From the NCBI RefSeq assembly GCF_032154225.1, contig NZ_JALDYF010000002.1:294071-358070 (forward strand): 64,000 nucleotides of DNA, written 5' to 3'. The notes beneath the pieces were generated by a model. That model was not told the DNA's origin, did no database searches, and saw only the letters and a program-made list of their open reading frames with translations. This document shows, in pieces, positions 8,844 to 17,226 of the stretch (positions within the stretch are counted from its first letter, which is position 1; every line of letters begins with the position of its first letter). This stretch comes from Psychrobacillus sp032154225. Lineage in GTDB: Bacteria > Bacillota > Bacilli > Bacillales_A > Planococcaceae. Both the position numbers and the translations under genes were made by a program.

Positions 8844-10184
8844 ATGTCATCTGTTGCATTTCATACGTTAGGTTGTAAAGTAAATCATTATGAAACGGAA
8901 GCTATTTGGCAATTATTTAAAGATGATGGCTATGATCGTACTGATTTTGAAAAACAATCTGATGTATATGTGATTAATACATGTACTGTAACAAATACTG
9001 GCGATAAAAAAAGTCGACAAGTTATTCGCCGTGCAATTCGCCAAAATCCAGATGCAGTTATTTGTGTGACAGGTTGTTACGCGCAAACATCTCCAGCTGA
9101 AATAATGGCTATTCCAGGCGTAGATATTGTCGTTGGAACACAACAACGTACGAAAATGCTTGAATATATTGAGCAATATAAAGTAGAGCGTAAACCGATT
9201 AATGCAGTTGGCAACATTATGAAAAACCGTGTATATGAAGAATTAGATGTACCTTCATTCACAGATCGCACTCGTGCATCTTTAAAGATTCAAGAGGGCT
9301 GCAATAACTTTTGTACGTTCTGTATTATTCCTTGGGCTCGAGGACTTATGCGTTCAAGAGACCCACAAGAGGTCGTGCACCAAGCACAGCAGCTAGTCGA
9401 TGCAGGTTATTTAGAAATCGTATTAACTGGTATTCATACAGGTGGATACGGAGAAGATTTAAAAGATTATAATCTAGCTCAATTATTAAGAGATATTGAA
9501 GCAAATGTGAAGGGCTTAAAACGACTTCGTATTAGTTCTATTGAGGCTAGTCAATTATCAGATGAAGTAATTGATGTATTAAGAGACTCTAAAATTGTTG
9601 TAAGACATCTACATATTCCGATTCAGTCTGGATCAGACACTGTTTTAAAAAGAATGCGTAGAAAATATACAATGGAATTTTTCGCAGATCGTTTAGATCG
9701 CCTAAGAGAAGCTTTGCCAGATTTAGCAATTACATCAGATGTTATTGTTGGATTCCCTGGTGAAACGGAAGAAGAATTTTTAGAAACATATCATTTTATT
9801 CGTGACCAAAAATTCTCTGAACTGCATGTGTTCCCGTATTCTAAGCGTACTGGTACTCCTGCGGCTAGAATGGAAGACCAAGTTTTAGAAGATGTGAAAA
9901 ATGAACGAGTGCATCGTTTAATCACGTTAAATGATCAGCTAGCAGTAGAATATGCTTCTCGTTTTGAAGGAGAAGTGTTGGAAATTATTCCAGAAGAAAA
10001 ATATAAATTAGATCCAACTTCTAATTTATATGAAGGATACACAGATAATTACTTGAAAGTAGTTATTTCTGCATCGGATGATATTATTGGTAAGCTGACA
10101 CGCGTTAAAATTACAAAAGCGGGTTATCCGTATAATGAAGGTCAGTTTGTGCGAGTCCTAGATGGCGTGGAAGAATTCGTTTAA
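8844..10184 (+). CDS. mtaB: tRNA t6A37 methylthiotransferase MtaB
   Basis: This 446-residue radical SAM enzyme converts t6A to ms2t6A at position 37 of tRNA(Lys). The UPF0004 N-terminal domain brings three cysteines (TLGCKVNHYE, INTCTV, VTGCYAQ). The radical SAM centre is CNNFCTFC (CX3CX2C), and a TRAM domain closes the protein. ATG 8844 is preferred over ATG 8838 because AGAGG is 9 rather than 3 bases upstream and the N-terminus then matches YqeV. It is the last gene of the heat-shock operon, with a terminator directly after. Confidence 0.95.
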   Translation: MSSVAFHTLGCKVNHYETEAIWQLFKDDGYDRTDFEKQSDVYVINTCTVTNTGDKKSRQVIRRAIRQNPDAVICVTGCYAQTSPAEIMAIPGVDIVVGTQQRTKMLEYIEQYKVERKPINAVGNIMKNRVYEELDVPSFTDRTRASLKIQEGCNNFCTFCIIPWARGLMRSRDPQEVVHQAQQLVDAGYLEIVLTGIHTGGYGEDLKDYNLAQLLRDIEANVKGLKRLRISSIEASQLSDEVIDVLRDSKIVVRHLHIPIQSGSDTVLKRMRRKYTMEFFADRLDRLREALPDLAITSDVIVGFPGETEEEFLETYHFIRDQKFSELHVFPYSKRTGTPAARMEDQVLEDVKNERVHRLITLNDQLAVEYASRFEGEVLEIIPEEKYKLDPTSNLYEGYTDNYLKVVISASDDIIGKLTRVKITKAGYPYNEGQFVRVLDGVEEFV

Positions 10185-10187
10185 TGG

Positions 10188-10219
10188 AGTCAGTGAGTAA
10201 ATCTCACTGGCTTTTTTTT
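10188..10219 (+). terminator. Rho-independent terminator after mtaB
   Basis: AGTCAGTGAG pairs with CTCACTGGCT (one G-U pair) around a 5-base loop and is followed by eight T. It closes the hrcA-mtaB operon. Confidence 0.92.
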
Positions 10220-10272
10220 CACTTTGCTATTATGATAAAGAGGTACGTACAACTTCCAGGAGGGAATATATA

Positions 10273-10944
10273 ATGACTCAAAATATTGCGGCATTAATCG
10301 ATCATACATTATTAAAACAAAATGCAACAAAAGAGCAAATTGAGAAGCTCTGTGAGGAAGCTAAAACCTATACATTTGCATCAGTATGCGTTAATCCAAC
10401 ATGGGTAAACTTAAGTGCAAACCTGTTGCAAAATACTGCTGTTAAAGTGTGTACAGTAATCGGTTTTCCATTAGGAGCGAGTACGACAGCAGTTAAAGCT
10501 TTCGAAACGACTAATGCAATTGAAAATGGTGCCCAGGAAATTGATATGGTATTAAATGTAGGGGCGTTAAAAGATGCAGCCTATGATTTTGTACAAAAAG
10601 ATATTGAAGCAGTAGTAGAAGCGGCAAAAGGTAAAGCAATTGTAAAAGTAATTTTCGAAACTTGTTTATTAACAAATGAAGAAATTGTGAAAGCAAGCGA
10701 ATTATCAAAAGCAGCTGGAGCAGATTTTGTGAAAACTTCTACTGGATTTTCTACAGATGGAGCAACTATCGAGGCTGTTAAACTAATGCGTGAAACTGTT
10801 GGAGCAGAGCTTGGAGTGAAGGCTTCTGGCGGCGTTCGTAGCCTAGAAGACTTGCAAGCAATGGTCGAAGCAGGAGCTAATAGAATCGGTGCAAGTTCTG
10901 GTGTAGAAATTATGCAAGGATTAACGAGTAAATCTGACTATTAA
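10273..10944 (+). CDS. deoC: Deoxyribose-phosphate aldolase DeoC
   Basis: The 223-residue class I aldolase cleaves deoxyribose 5-phosphate to acetaldehyde and glyceraldehyde 3-phosphate in deoxynucleoside catabolism. The TIM-barrel motifs are clear: IDHTLLKQNA at the start, the catalytic acid region EIDMVLNVGALK, VKVIFETCLL, and the Schiff-base lysine in DFVKTSTGFS. The second lysine is in GVKASGGVRS. AGGAGGGA precedes the ATG. It stands alone between mtaB and rpsU with its own ribosome site. B. subtilis has deoC elsewhere, so this is a difference in local order. Confidence 0.96.
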   Translation: MTQNIAALIDHTLLKQNATKEQIEKLCEEAKTYTFASVCVNPTWVNLSANLLQNTAVKVCTVIGFPLGASTTAVKAFETTNAIENGAQEIDMVLNVGALKDAAYDFVQKDIEAVVEAAKGKAIVKVIFETCLLTNEEIVKASELSKAAGADFVKTSTGFSTDGATIEAVKLMRETVGAELGVKASGGVRSLEDLQAMVEAGANRIGASSGVEIMQGLTSKSDY

Positions 10945-10958
10945 ATTTTATGTAAGTA

Positions 10959-10987
10959 TTGACCAAGTCGGAAATTTACGATATAAT
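10959..10987 (+). promoter_or_regulatory. SigA-type promoter of rpsU
   Basis: TTGACC (10959-10964) and TATAAT (10982-10987) are spaced by exactly 17 bases. The start of transcription is about 50-55 bases before the rpsU ATG. Confidence 0.85.
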
Positions 10988-10992
10988 TTTTT

Positions 10993-11017
10993 AGTACATA
11001 GCACTTGGTTATGTACT
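10993..11017 (+). promoter_or_regulatory. Hairpin in the rpsU leader
   Basis: AGTACATA and TATGTACT form a perfect 8-bp inverted repeat with a 9-base loop. It lies at or just after the predicted transcription start and has no T-run, so it is not a terminator. It could be a 5' stabiliser or an operator. Confidence 0.5.
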
Positions 11018-11048
11018 TAACGTGTGTTCGGAGGGGGGGGAAAGAGAG

Positions 11049-11222
11049 ATGTCAAAAACTGTCGTTCGTAAAAACGAATCGCTTGAAGATGCTCTTCGCC
11101 GCTTCAAACGTACTGTATCTAAAAGTGGTACAATTCAAGAGGTAAGAAAGCGCGAGTTTTATGAAAAGCCAAGCGTGAAACGTAAAAAGAAATCAGAAGC
11201 TGCACGTAAACGTAAGTGGTAA
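11049..11222 (+). CDS. rpsU: 30S ribosomal protein S21
   Basis: This is the 57-residue basic protein of the small subunit. MSKTVVRKNESLEDALRRF and a C-terminus rich in Lys/Arg (KRKKKSEAARKRKW) are the family pattern. ATG 11049 lies 8 bases after a very strong, G-rich ribosome site (GGAGGGGGGG). A possible GTG extension at 11022 would run through that site and is rejected. Its own promoter and a strong terminator make it monocistronic. The yqeY gene that follows rpsU in B. subtilis is not present here. Confidence 0.98.
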   Translation: MSKTVVRKNESLEDALRRFKRTVSKSGTIQEVRKREFYEKPSVKRKKKSEAARKRKW

Positions 11223-11286
11223 ACTAACCCTAACCATCCCTGCGTTCAAAACACGTACTGTATGATTTGAAAATTTACAATTATGT

Positions 11287-11325
11287 AAACCGAGAAAATA
11301 TATATTTTCTCGGTTTATTTTTTTG
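11287..11325 (+). terminator. Rho-independent terminator after rpsU
   Basis: AAACCGAGAAAATA and TATTTTCTCGGTTT form an almost unbroken 13-14 bp stem followed by a T-run. Confidence 0.94.
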
Positions 11326-11386
11326 AAACTTTTTTCTTTCTATTCCGTAAAGATACATATACATAATGAAGAAGGGAGGTTTAAGG

Positions 11387-12715
11387 ATGAAATTGTCCAG
11401 GTATATTTTTTCTTGCTGTTTACTCATACTATCGATTTTTATGATTATTCCTTCCATAATGGCGCAAACTCCAGTAGTGTATAAAATCCCAGTTTATAAA
11501 GAGGTAGAAAAAGGATTATATGCATTTTTGAAAAGGTCTATAAACGAGGCAGAAGAAGCGGGAGCAGAAGCAATTATTTTAGATATTAATACTCCTGGAG
11601 GATTTGTAGATTCAGCGGAAAGAATTGCTAGTTTACTCGATTCAACTTCTATTCGGACAATTGCTTATGTTAATTCGGAAGCATTGTCTGCAGGAGCATA
11701 CTTAGCGCTGCATGCCGATGAAATCTATATGTCACCAAGCGGCACAATTGGCGCAGCGGCAGTGATAGATAGTAGCGGAAATACTGCGGATGAAAAGGCA
11801 AATAGTGCTTGGAAAGCAAAAATGATTAATGCCGCAGAACTGACAGGAAAAGACCCAATATATGCACAAGCAATGGCGGATGATACGGTGGACTTACCTA
11901 AATTTAGAGCGCCAGTCGGAAAATTATTAACACTTTCTGCTTCGGAAGCATTGCAAGTAAAGTATTCAAAAGGCACGGTTAGTTCTTTGAAGGAATTATT
12001 AGAGGCGACAGATCTTGCGGGTTCTAAAATTGTGGAGACAGAAGAAACGTTTACAGAGTCTTTAGCAAGATTTATAACGAACCCTATTATTGTACCAATC
12101 CTGTTGTCTATTGCGAGTCTTGGTTTAATAGTTGAATTATATTCACCTGGATTTGGTGTAGCCGGCACGATGGGTCTTATATCGTTAGTTCTCTTCTTTT
12201 TCGGCCATTTAGTTGCAGGGCTTGCTGGATATGAGACAATAATCATATTCATCATTGGTGTGTGCTTTATAATAGCCGAATTCTTCTTGCCCGGAGGAAT
12301 TAGTGGTATATTAGGAGTAGCTATTATTATTTTTAGTATAATACTAGCTGGGGGCAATATTGTGCAAATGAGCATTGCCGTTTTAATTGCGTTAACAGTA
12401 GCTATAGTGGGAATGGTGATTATTATGAAGTTCTTTGGGAAAAAGCAAACGATTTGGAACAAAATAATTTTATCGGATGCAACTACTACAGAGCAAGGTT
12501 ATGTTTCGAATGAAAATAGAGTAGACCTTGTAGGTAGAGTAGCTGTGACAATGACAGCACTTAGACCAGCTGGAACGATCCGTGTTAAAGATGAGCGAAT
12601 TGACGCTATATCAGACGGAAGTTATGTTGATAAAGATAAACATGTTATGATTATTAAGGTAGAAGGCTCTCGTATTGTTGTGCGAGAAGTTTTAGAAGGG
12701 GAGGAAATAAAATGA
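11387..12715 (+). CDS. NfeD-like membrane serine protease (YqeZ type)
   Basis: The 442-residue long-form NfeD protein has three parts. A signal peptide comes first (about residues 1-27, ending SIMAQ). A ClpP-fold protease domain follows, with the nucleophile region SEALSAGAYLAL (Ser about 101) after NTPGGFVDSA. Then come four to five membrane helices (about 235-350) and a C-terminal OB-fold NfeD domain. ATG 11387 follows AGGGAGG. An in-frame ATG at 11366 would place that site inside the gene and spoil the signal peptide. It overlaps floA by four bases (ATGA), as in the B. subtilis yqeZ-floA pair, where the two proteins work in membrane microdomains. Confidence 0.92.
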   Translation: MKLSRYIFSCCLLILSIFMIIPSIMAQTPVVYKIPVYKEVEKGLYAFLKRSINEAEEAGAEAIILDINTPGGFVDSAERIASLLDSTSIRTIAYVNSEALSAGAYLALHADEIYMSPSGTIGAAAVIDSSGNTADEKANSAWKAKMINAAELTGKDPIYAQAMADDTVDLPKFRAPVGKLLTLSASEALQVKYSKGTVSSLKELLEATDLAGSKIVETEETFTESLARFITNPIIVPILLSIASLGLIVELYSPGFGVAGTMGLISLVLFFFGHLVAGLAGYETIIIFIIGVCFIIAEFFLPGGISGILGVAIIIFSIILAGGNIVQMSIAVLIALTVAIVGMVIIMKFFGKKQTIWNKIILSDATTTEQGYVSNENRVDLVGRVAVTMTALRPAGTIRVKDERIDAISDGSYVDKDKHVMIIKVEGSRIVVREVLEGEEIK

Positions 12716-13716
12716 TTATTAGTGGAACTACAATAGGTTTAATCGTAGTAATCGTATTAGCATTTGTTTTGCTATCTGTATTTTTCACATTTTTTCCAAT
12801 CGCATTATGGATTTCAGCACTTGCAGCTGGAGTAAAAATTAGTATTTTCACACTTGTAGGGATGAGGTTACGTCGAGTAATTCCTTCAAGAATCGTTAAT
12901 CCATTAATAAAAGCACATAAAGCGGGATTGAGCGTTTCGATTAATCAATTAGAAAGTCACTATTTAGCTGGTGGTAACGTAGACCGCGTTGTTAATGCGT
13001 TAATCGCTGCACACCGTGCGAATATCGATCTTTCATTCGAACGTGCGGCTGCAATTGACTTAGCAGGACGTGACGTTTTAGAAGCAGTACAAATGTCTGT
13101 TAACCCGAAAGTAATTGAAACACCATTTATCGCTGGTGTGGCGATGAACGGGATTGAAGTAAAAGCAAAGGCACGTATTACGGTACGCGCAAATATTGAC
13201 CGCTTAGTAGGTGGTGCGGGTGAAGAAACAATCGTTGCCCGTGTTGGTGAAGGGATTATTTCAACAATCGGTTCAAGTACTAGTCATGAACGGGTGCTTG
13301 AAAATCCAGATTTAATCTCTCAAACGGTTCTTGCAAAAGGACTAGATTCAGGTACAGCATTTGAAATTCTATCGATTGATATTGCGGATGTTGATATAGG
13401 TAAAAATATCGGTGCTGAACTTCAAACAGAGCAAGCAGAAGCAGATAAGAAAATTGCACAAGCAAAAGCAGAAGAACGTCGTGCGATGGCTGTTGCATCT
13501 GAACAAGAGATGAAAGCAAAAGTAGTAGAAATGAGATCAAAAGTAGTAGAAGCAGAAGCGGAAGTTCCTTTAGCTATGGCTGAAGCACTTCGCGAAGGAA
13601 ATATTGGCGTCATGGATTATATGAACTACAACAATATTAAAGCAGATACTGGTATGAGAGATTCTATAAGCAAAGTCGGCGGAGATAAGTCTTCTACTGA
13701 TGAGCTTAAGGGCTAG
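12712..13716 (+). CDS. floA: Flotillin-like protein FloA
   Basis: This 334-residue bacterial flotillin organises functional membrane microdomains. An N-terminal hydrophobic anchor (about residues 4-45, two hydrophobic stretches) is followed by an SPFH-type domain. Next comes the coiled-coil region rich in Ala/Glu/Lys (about 235-300, QTEQAEADKKIAQAKAEERR) and a variable tail. The start overlaps the stop of the NfeD gene (ATGA), which implies translational coupling. It corresponds to yqfA of B. subtilis. Confidence 0.95.
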   Translation: MIISGTTIGLIVVIVLAFVLLSVFFTFFPIALWISALAAGVKISIFTLVGMRLRRVIPSRIVNPLIKAHKAGLSVSINQLESHYLAGGNVDRVVNALIAAHRANIDLSFERAAAIDLAGRDVLEAVQMSVNPKVIETPFIAGVAMNGIEVKAKARITVRANIDRLVGGAGEETIVARVGEGIISTIGSSTSHERVLENPDLISQTVLAKGLDSGTAFEILSIDIADVDIGKNIGAELQTEQAEADKKIAQAKAEERRAMAVASEQEMKAKVVEMRSKVVEAEAEVPLAMAEALREGNIGVMDYMNYNNIKADTGMRDSISKVGGDKSSTDELKG

Positions 13717-13743
13717 TAATATAGTGGAAAGGAGGTTTTCTCC

Positions 13744-14214
13744 TTGGAAACAATTATCTTAATCGTCATCTCTTTAGCCGTCAGTATGTTTTTAAAGAAA
13801 AATAAAAACAGCGAACAACCGGCAAATAAGAGAGTTCAAGAAGTGAAACCGTTTACGGAAAAGCCATTTAAAGGTCTTGAAGATCTTGCTAAAGCGTTTT
13901 TTGAAGAGCGGGAGCAGGAACTGGAACGAAAACCTCCTGTTGTTAAAGAGGCACCGGTGGTAATGGCTCAAAAAACGGAACGTACATCCGAAAGAACTGT
14001 TGAGCGACATTCGAAGGAAAAAGTAGATAGAGAAAGTGGAAGAGATCAAGGGCGACCTAGAACTCAAGGCAGATTATCTATGTATCAAACGGAGACGGTA
14101 GATCGACAAGCGATTGAACCACAGCTACACAGTGTATTACCAAATACAAAAGAAGAGCTTATGAGAGCAATTGTCCTGTCTGAAATATTGGCTCCACCAA
14201 AATCGAAAAGATAA
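13744..14214 (+). CDS. Uncharacterised membrane-anchored charged protein
   Basis: The 156-residue protein starts with TTG behind an ideal AAAGGAGG site (8-base spacing). One N-terminal membrane helix (about residues 2-17, TIILIVISLAVSMF) is followed by a long, highly charged and probably disordered segment rich in Glu, Lys and Arg. A short conserved-looking end follows (TKEELMRAIVLSEILAPPKSKR). It sits where B. subtilis has the short yqfB, but I see no clear similarity to it. It lies 27 bases after floA and ends in a strong terminator, so it is likely the last gene of the nfeD-floA operon. Confidence 0.8.
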   Translation: METIILIVISLAVSMFLKKNKNSEQPANKRVQEVKPFTEKPFKGLEDLAKAFFEEREQELERKPPVVKEAPVVMAQKTERTSERTVERHSKEKVDRESGRDQGRPRTQGRLSMYQTETVDRQAIEPQLHSVLPNTKEELMRAIVLSEILAPPKSKR

Positions 14215-14220
14215 CACATG

Positions 14221-14266
14221 AACACCCCTTTACATGCATAAAATCATGTAAAGGGGTGTTTCTTTT
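14221..14266 (+). terminator. Strong terminator whose 3' arm contains the yqfC ribosome site
   Basis: AACACCCCTTTACATG and CATGTAAAGGGGTGTT are a perfect 16-bp stem with an 8-base loop, then TTCTTTT. The AAAGGGGTG in the right arm is also the only good ribosome site for yqfC. Confidence 0.93.
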
Positions 14267-14504
14267 GCAAAAGTTATTTCCACTCCATGTGAGTATATCA
14301 ATCGAAAACTTTAGTGAAATTAAATTGGAAAACGATGTTACTATTTTGCGCTTAAGAGAAAATAGTTTGCTGTGCACATATGACGATTTTTTATTGGAAA
14401 TAGCAGCGGCGACACTGACGATAAAATCATTAACGCCTGAGCTGCTTTGTGTTCATGTAGACGAGCTTCATCATTTCAAATTAACGAAAAAGGAAAATGC
14501 GTAA
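14265..14504 (+). CDS. yqfC: Sporulation protein YqfC (YabP/YqfC family)
   Basis: This 79-residue member of the YabP/YqfC family comes ahead of yqfD, as in B. subtilis. A repeated beta-strand pattern is visible (HVSISIENFSEIKL, TILRLRENSLLCTY, LTIKSLTPELLCVHVDEL). The best start is TTG 14265, six bases after AAAGGGGTG. GTG 14256 lies inside that site. The protein is a little shorter than relatives (~93 aa) at the N-terminus. In the family the gene is expressed in the mother cell (SigE). No clear SigE promoter was found here, because the upstream bases are occupied by the terminator. Confidence 0.75.
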   Translation: MQKLFPLHVSISIENFSEIKLENDVTILRLRENSLLCTYDDFLLEIAAATLTIKSLTPELLCVHVDELHHFKLTKKENA

Positions 14505-15610
14505 TGCAGCAATCGATTAGAGTAAGAGTTCCGATTAAAACGGATCAGCAGCTTTTATTCCAACGTTTACGTGCGGTAAATATTATTGCTTATGAAGTGC
14601 GTAGCTCAGCAGATTATTTATATTTTTCTATTCGAAAAAAAGATTTGCCTGCTTTTCGAAAAGTAAGAAGAACGATGAAGTTTTCGGTTCAATTAGTGGA
14701 TGAAACAAAAAAAGGCATTATTGATATATATTCATTTGCTTTTATTGGAGTATTATTATTTGTTTGTATTCCAGTAGTGCTATCACAATTTATATGGAGT
14801 GTGCAAATTGAAGCGGATTCCCCGGAAAGCAATGTGTTGATAACGGAACAATTGAAAGAAATGGGCATTCATCCAACGATTCGTTCTTCGACTTTGCCGA
14901 CAGAACAGGAAATTAGGCAAAATCTATTAGCGGAACATAAAAAATATTCTTGGATTCACTTTACGGAATCGGGTTCAAAATTTACGGTCACTCCAATGCT
15001 GGCGCCAATTCAATCGGGAACAGTAGTAAAAAAAGCACCGCCGACTCATTTAATCGCTAAAAGAAGTGGCGTTGTAACCGATTTTCAGCTAACAAAGGGA
15101 GTTAGAGCTGTTGAAAAAAATATTTCCGTAAAAAAAGGAGATATATTAGTAAATGGGTTTGTTACGCAAGGTGACAAACGAATAATTACGAGTGCAGAAG
15201 GAAAAGTGTACGCAAACTATTGGGTGGAGCTTGAATTTGAACTTCCAACACAATTGAAAATTACGCAGCCAAATGAACGGAAGCTAATTATTCAAAGGAA
15301 AAAAGAAAAACCGCTTCATTTTTGGAAAGAAATCACGTTGCCAAAGTTCTTATCTAGTTATGTAGAAGCTGGCTATGTGCAAACGGTAGAAGAAAAGACA
15401 TATCAATTAGACGAAAAATCGATGCAGACATTATTGTTGCCGCTACTTTATCAAAAAATAACGAAAGATCTTCCAGCCGATACACAAATATTGGAGGATA
15501 AAGTTTTACATGTAACTGTCCAAAATGATAAAGTAAGAGGGAAAGTATTATTTTTGATTAATGAAAATATTGCGGTTCAACAAGTTATACCCCAAGGAGA
15601 CGAAGCATGA
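14504..15610 (+). CDS. yqfD: Sporulation protein YqfD
   Basis: The 368-residue membrane protein is needed for efficient spore formation in B. subtilis. It has a short cytosolic N-terminus (QQSIRVRVPIKTDQQLLFQRL), one membrane helix near residues 76-98 (IYSFAFIGVLLFVCIPVVL), and a large extracytoplasmic part. The last includes the conserved HLIAKRSGVVTDFQLTKGV region. Its ATG shares one base with the stop of yqfC (TAATG), so the two are coupled. It overlaps phoH by four bases. Relatives are about 398 residues, so it is slightly short. Confidence 0.9.
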   Translation: MQQSIRVRVPIKTDQQLLFQRLRAVNIIAYEVRSSADYLYFSIRKKDLPAFRKVRRTMKFSVQLVDETKKGIIDIYSFAFIGVLLFVCIPVVLSQFIWSVQIEADSPESNVLITEQLKEMGIHPTIRSSTLPTEQEIRQNLLAEHKKYSWIHFTESGSKFTVTPMLAPIQSGTVVKKAPPTHLIAKRSGVVTDFQLTKGVRAVEKNISVKKGDILVNGFVTQGDKRIITSAEGKVYANYWVELEFELPTQLKITQPNERKLIIQRKKEKPLHFWKEITLPKFLSSYVEAGYVQTVEEKTYQLDEKSMQTLLLPLLYQKITKDLPADTQILEDKVLHVTVQNDKVRGKVLFLINENIAVQQVIPQGDEA

Positions 15611-16557
15611 GCGAACAACAATTAGATATTAATTTGCAAGACCCGACGGAAGCAGTAATGCTTTTAGGTATAGCGGATAAAAATATTAAGCTTATTGAAG
15701 AGCAACTAAAGGTACAACTCATCACTAGAGGAGAAGTAATTCGAATTGTTGGTGAGGATAACAATATTGAAGAAGCCAAAAAATTACTAGGGCAGTTGCT
15801 AGCTGTTATTCGAAAAGGTATTAATATTAATTTGCGAGACGTTACGTCCGCAGTTGAAATGAGTTTAAATGGAACAATCGAATATTTTGCAGGGCTTTAC
15901 GATGAGGAAATTGCAAGAAATGCCAAAGGAAAAGCGATACGTGCAAAAACAATTGGGCAACGCGAATATATTCAAGGTATTCGACATTTTGATTTAACAT
16001 TTGGCATTGGCCCTGCTGGAACAGGTAAAACGTATCTGGCTGTTGTGATGGCAACACAAGCATTAAAAAATGCACATGTGAAAAAAATCATTTTAACACG
16101 TCCTGCAGTCGAGGCAGGCGAAAGCTTAGGATTTCTACCGGGGGACTTAAAAGAGAAGGTAGACCCTTATTTACGCCCTCTATATGATGCTTTGCATGAT
16201 GTATTAGGCACAGAGCAAACGGATCGACTAATGGAGCGCGGAACGATTGAAATTGCTCCTCTTGCTTATATGAGAGGTAGAACGCTTGATGATGCATTTG
16301 TTATTTTAGATGAAGCGCAAAATACAACAAAGGCACAGATGAAAATGTTTTTAACCCGTCTTGGTTTTGGCTCAAAAATGGTCATTACTGGTGATAAAAC
16401 GCAGATTGATTTACCGAAAGGTGCCGAATCTGGTTTAATCGTTGCGGAAAAGATATTAAAAAATGTTTCTGGTATACATTATCAATATTTAGAGCAAGGC
16501 GATGTCGTTCGTCATCCCCTTGTAGCTAAAATAATCCAAGCATACGAGGCTGAGTAG
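15607..16557 (+). CDS. phoH: PhoH family ATPase
   Basis: The 316-residue P-loop ATPase belongs to the PhoH/YbeZ family, linked to RNA metabolism and often encoded near ybeY. Walker A GPAGTGKT is at 135-142, and Walker B VILDEAQN and the conserved RPAVEAGESLGFLPGD follow. The N-terminal KH-like segment is IKLIEEQLKVQLITRGEVIRI. The start ATGA overlaps the yqfD stop. A clear terminator follows. In B. subtilis pgpH (yqfF) and ybeY come next; here a 10-kb accessory block intervenes. Confidence 0.96.
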   Translation: MSEQQLDINLQDPTEAVMLLGIADKNIKLIEEQLKVQLITRGEVIRIVGEDNNIEEAKKLLGQLLAVIRKGININLRDVTSAVEMSLNGTIEYFAGLYDEEIARNAKGKAIRAKTIGQREYIQGIRHFDLTFGIGPAGTGKTYLAVVMATQALKNAHVKKIILTRPAVEAGESLGFLPGDLKEKVDPYLRPLYDALHDVLGTEQTDRLMERGTIEIAPLAYMRGRTLDDAFVILDEAQNTTKAQMKMFLTRLGFGSKMVITGDKTQIDLPKGAESGLIVAEKILKNVSGIHYQYLEQGDVVRHPLVAKIIQAYEAE

Positions 16558-16580
16558 TACTGAGTAAGAATAGAATGAAG

Positions 16581-16614
16581 AAAAGGACCGAAGCTACTAT
16601 TTCGGTCCTTTTTT
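16581..16614 (+). terminator. Rho-independent terminator after phoH
   Basis: AAAAGGACCGAA pairs with TTCGGTCCTTTT around an 8-base loop and is followed by T residues. Confidence 0.93.
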
Positions 16615-16690
16615 GTTGCTGATTTTATTTTCCAATTCATGTACAATATAAATGAATAATTAGAATTTTCTTGTAAAAATGAGAGGAAGT

Positions 16691-17029
16691 TTATCTCGAT
16701 GTTTCTTGAAATTCAATGTTGATTAAGCTATCCGTTTTAGTATTGTACTCCACTCGAACAAAAACGCCGAATTCGTCATTATGATGATCTCTTAACCATA
16801 ATTTAAAAGTTTCAATGGTCGAATCTTTTTTAGATTCGCTGCCTTTATGCAAATAGTCAATAATATTTGCATTGGGATATTTTAATTGTGTTTCTTTTAT
16901 CGCAAGCCTGCTCCACTTAGCATAGGATGGGATTTCTTGTTGAGCGTGAGCTGATATAGGAAATTGTAATGCTGCTGAATAAATGAAAATAAACATTCCA
17001 AGTGCTAGGAATATTTTTCGCATATTCAT
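16691..17029 (-). CDS. Secreted DUF3889-type protein (YqzG-like)
   Basis: The 112-residue protein has a signal peptide (MNMRKIFLALGMFIFIY..., cleavage probably after SAHA, about residue 29). A small globular domain with KWSRLAIKETQLKYPNANIIDY and FKLWLRDHHNDEFGVFVRVEY follows. This pattern fits the DUF3889 family that includes B. subtilis YqzG, also located near yqfD-phoH. AAAGGAG lies five bases upstream of the ATG. A second in-frame ATG at 17023 is possible. Function is unknown. It runs opposite to phoH and begins the accessory block. Confidence 0.75.
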   Translation of the reverse strand: MNMRKIFLALGMFIFIYSAALQFPISAHAQQEIPSYAKWSRLAIKETQLKYPNANIIDYLHKGSESKKDSTIETFKLWLRDHHNDEFGVFVRVEYNTKTDSLINIEFQETSR

Positions 17030-17055
17030 CTCATCTCCTTTAAAGGGTGAGTATA

Positions 17056-17226
17056 TTATTTTTTCTTCTTAGGTTGAGGCTGCCTGTGTTTATTCATACT
17101 ATTTTTGGGGGCTTGAGAATCGAATTCAGCTGCAAACTCTTCATCAGGATTATCGTTAGGTTTTTTGTAGAGATCTTGGCTGTTATGCGTTCTTATATTC
17201 ATCGTCTTTTTATTGTTTTTACTCAT
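17056..17226 (-). CDS. Small basic hypothetical protein, 56 aa
   Basis: A complete 57-codon frame on the minus strand reads MSKNNKKTMNIRTHNSQDLY... and ends in QPQPKKKK, with an acidic middle DNPDEEFAAEFD. It has a near-perfect AAGGAGGTG site before its ATG, which is strong support for translation. Composition (hydrophilic, Asn/Lys/Gln-rich, no Cys or Trp) resembles small spore or stress proteins of Bacillales, but no family is recognised. It lies 26 bases upstream of the DUF3889-type gene in the same direction and may be co-transcribed with it. Confidence 0.72.
   Translation of the reverse strand: MSKNNKKTMNIRTHNSQDLYKKPNDNPDEEFAAEFDSQAPKNSMNKHRQPQPKKKK

Noticed and set aside
11725..12462. 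245-codon open frame on the minus strand
   Set aside because: It is the antisense of the NfeD-like gene, with repeated Ile/Pro/Thr composition, no ribosome site and no domain.
14447..14503. Longer N-terminus for YqfD
   Set aside because: It would extend deep into yqfC; ATG 14504 overlaps the yqfC stop by one base and matches YqfD proteins.
16621..16650. TACAAT with TG extension after the phoH terminator as a promoter
   Set aside because: No gene follows on the plus strand and the -35 is poor.
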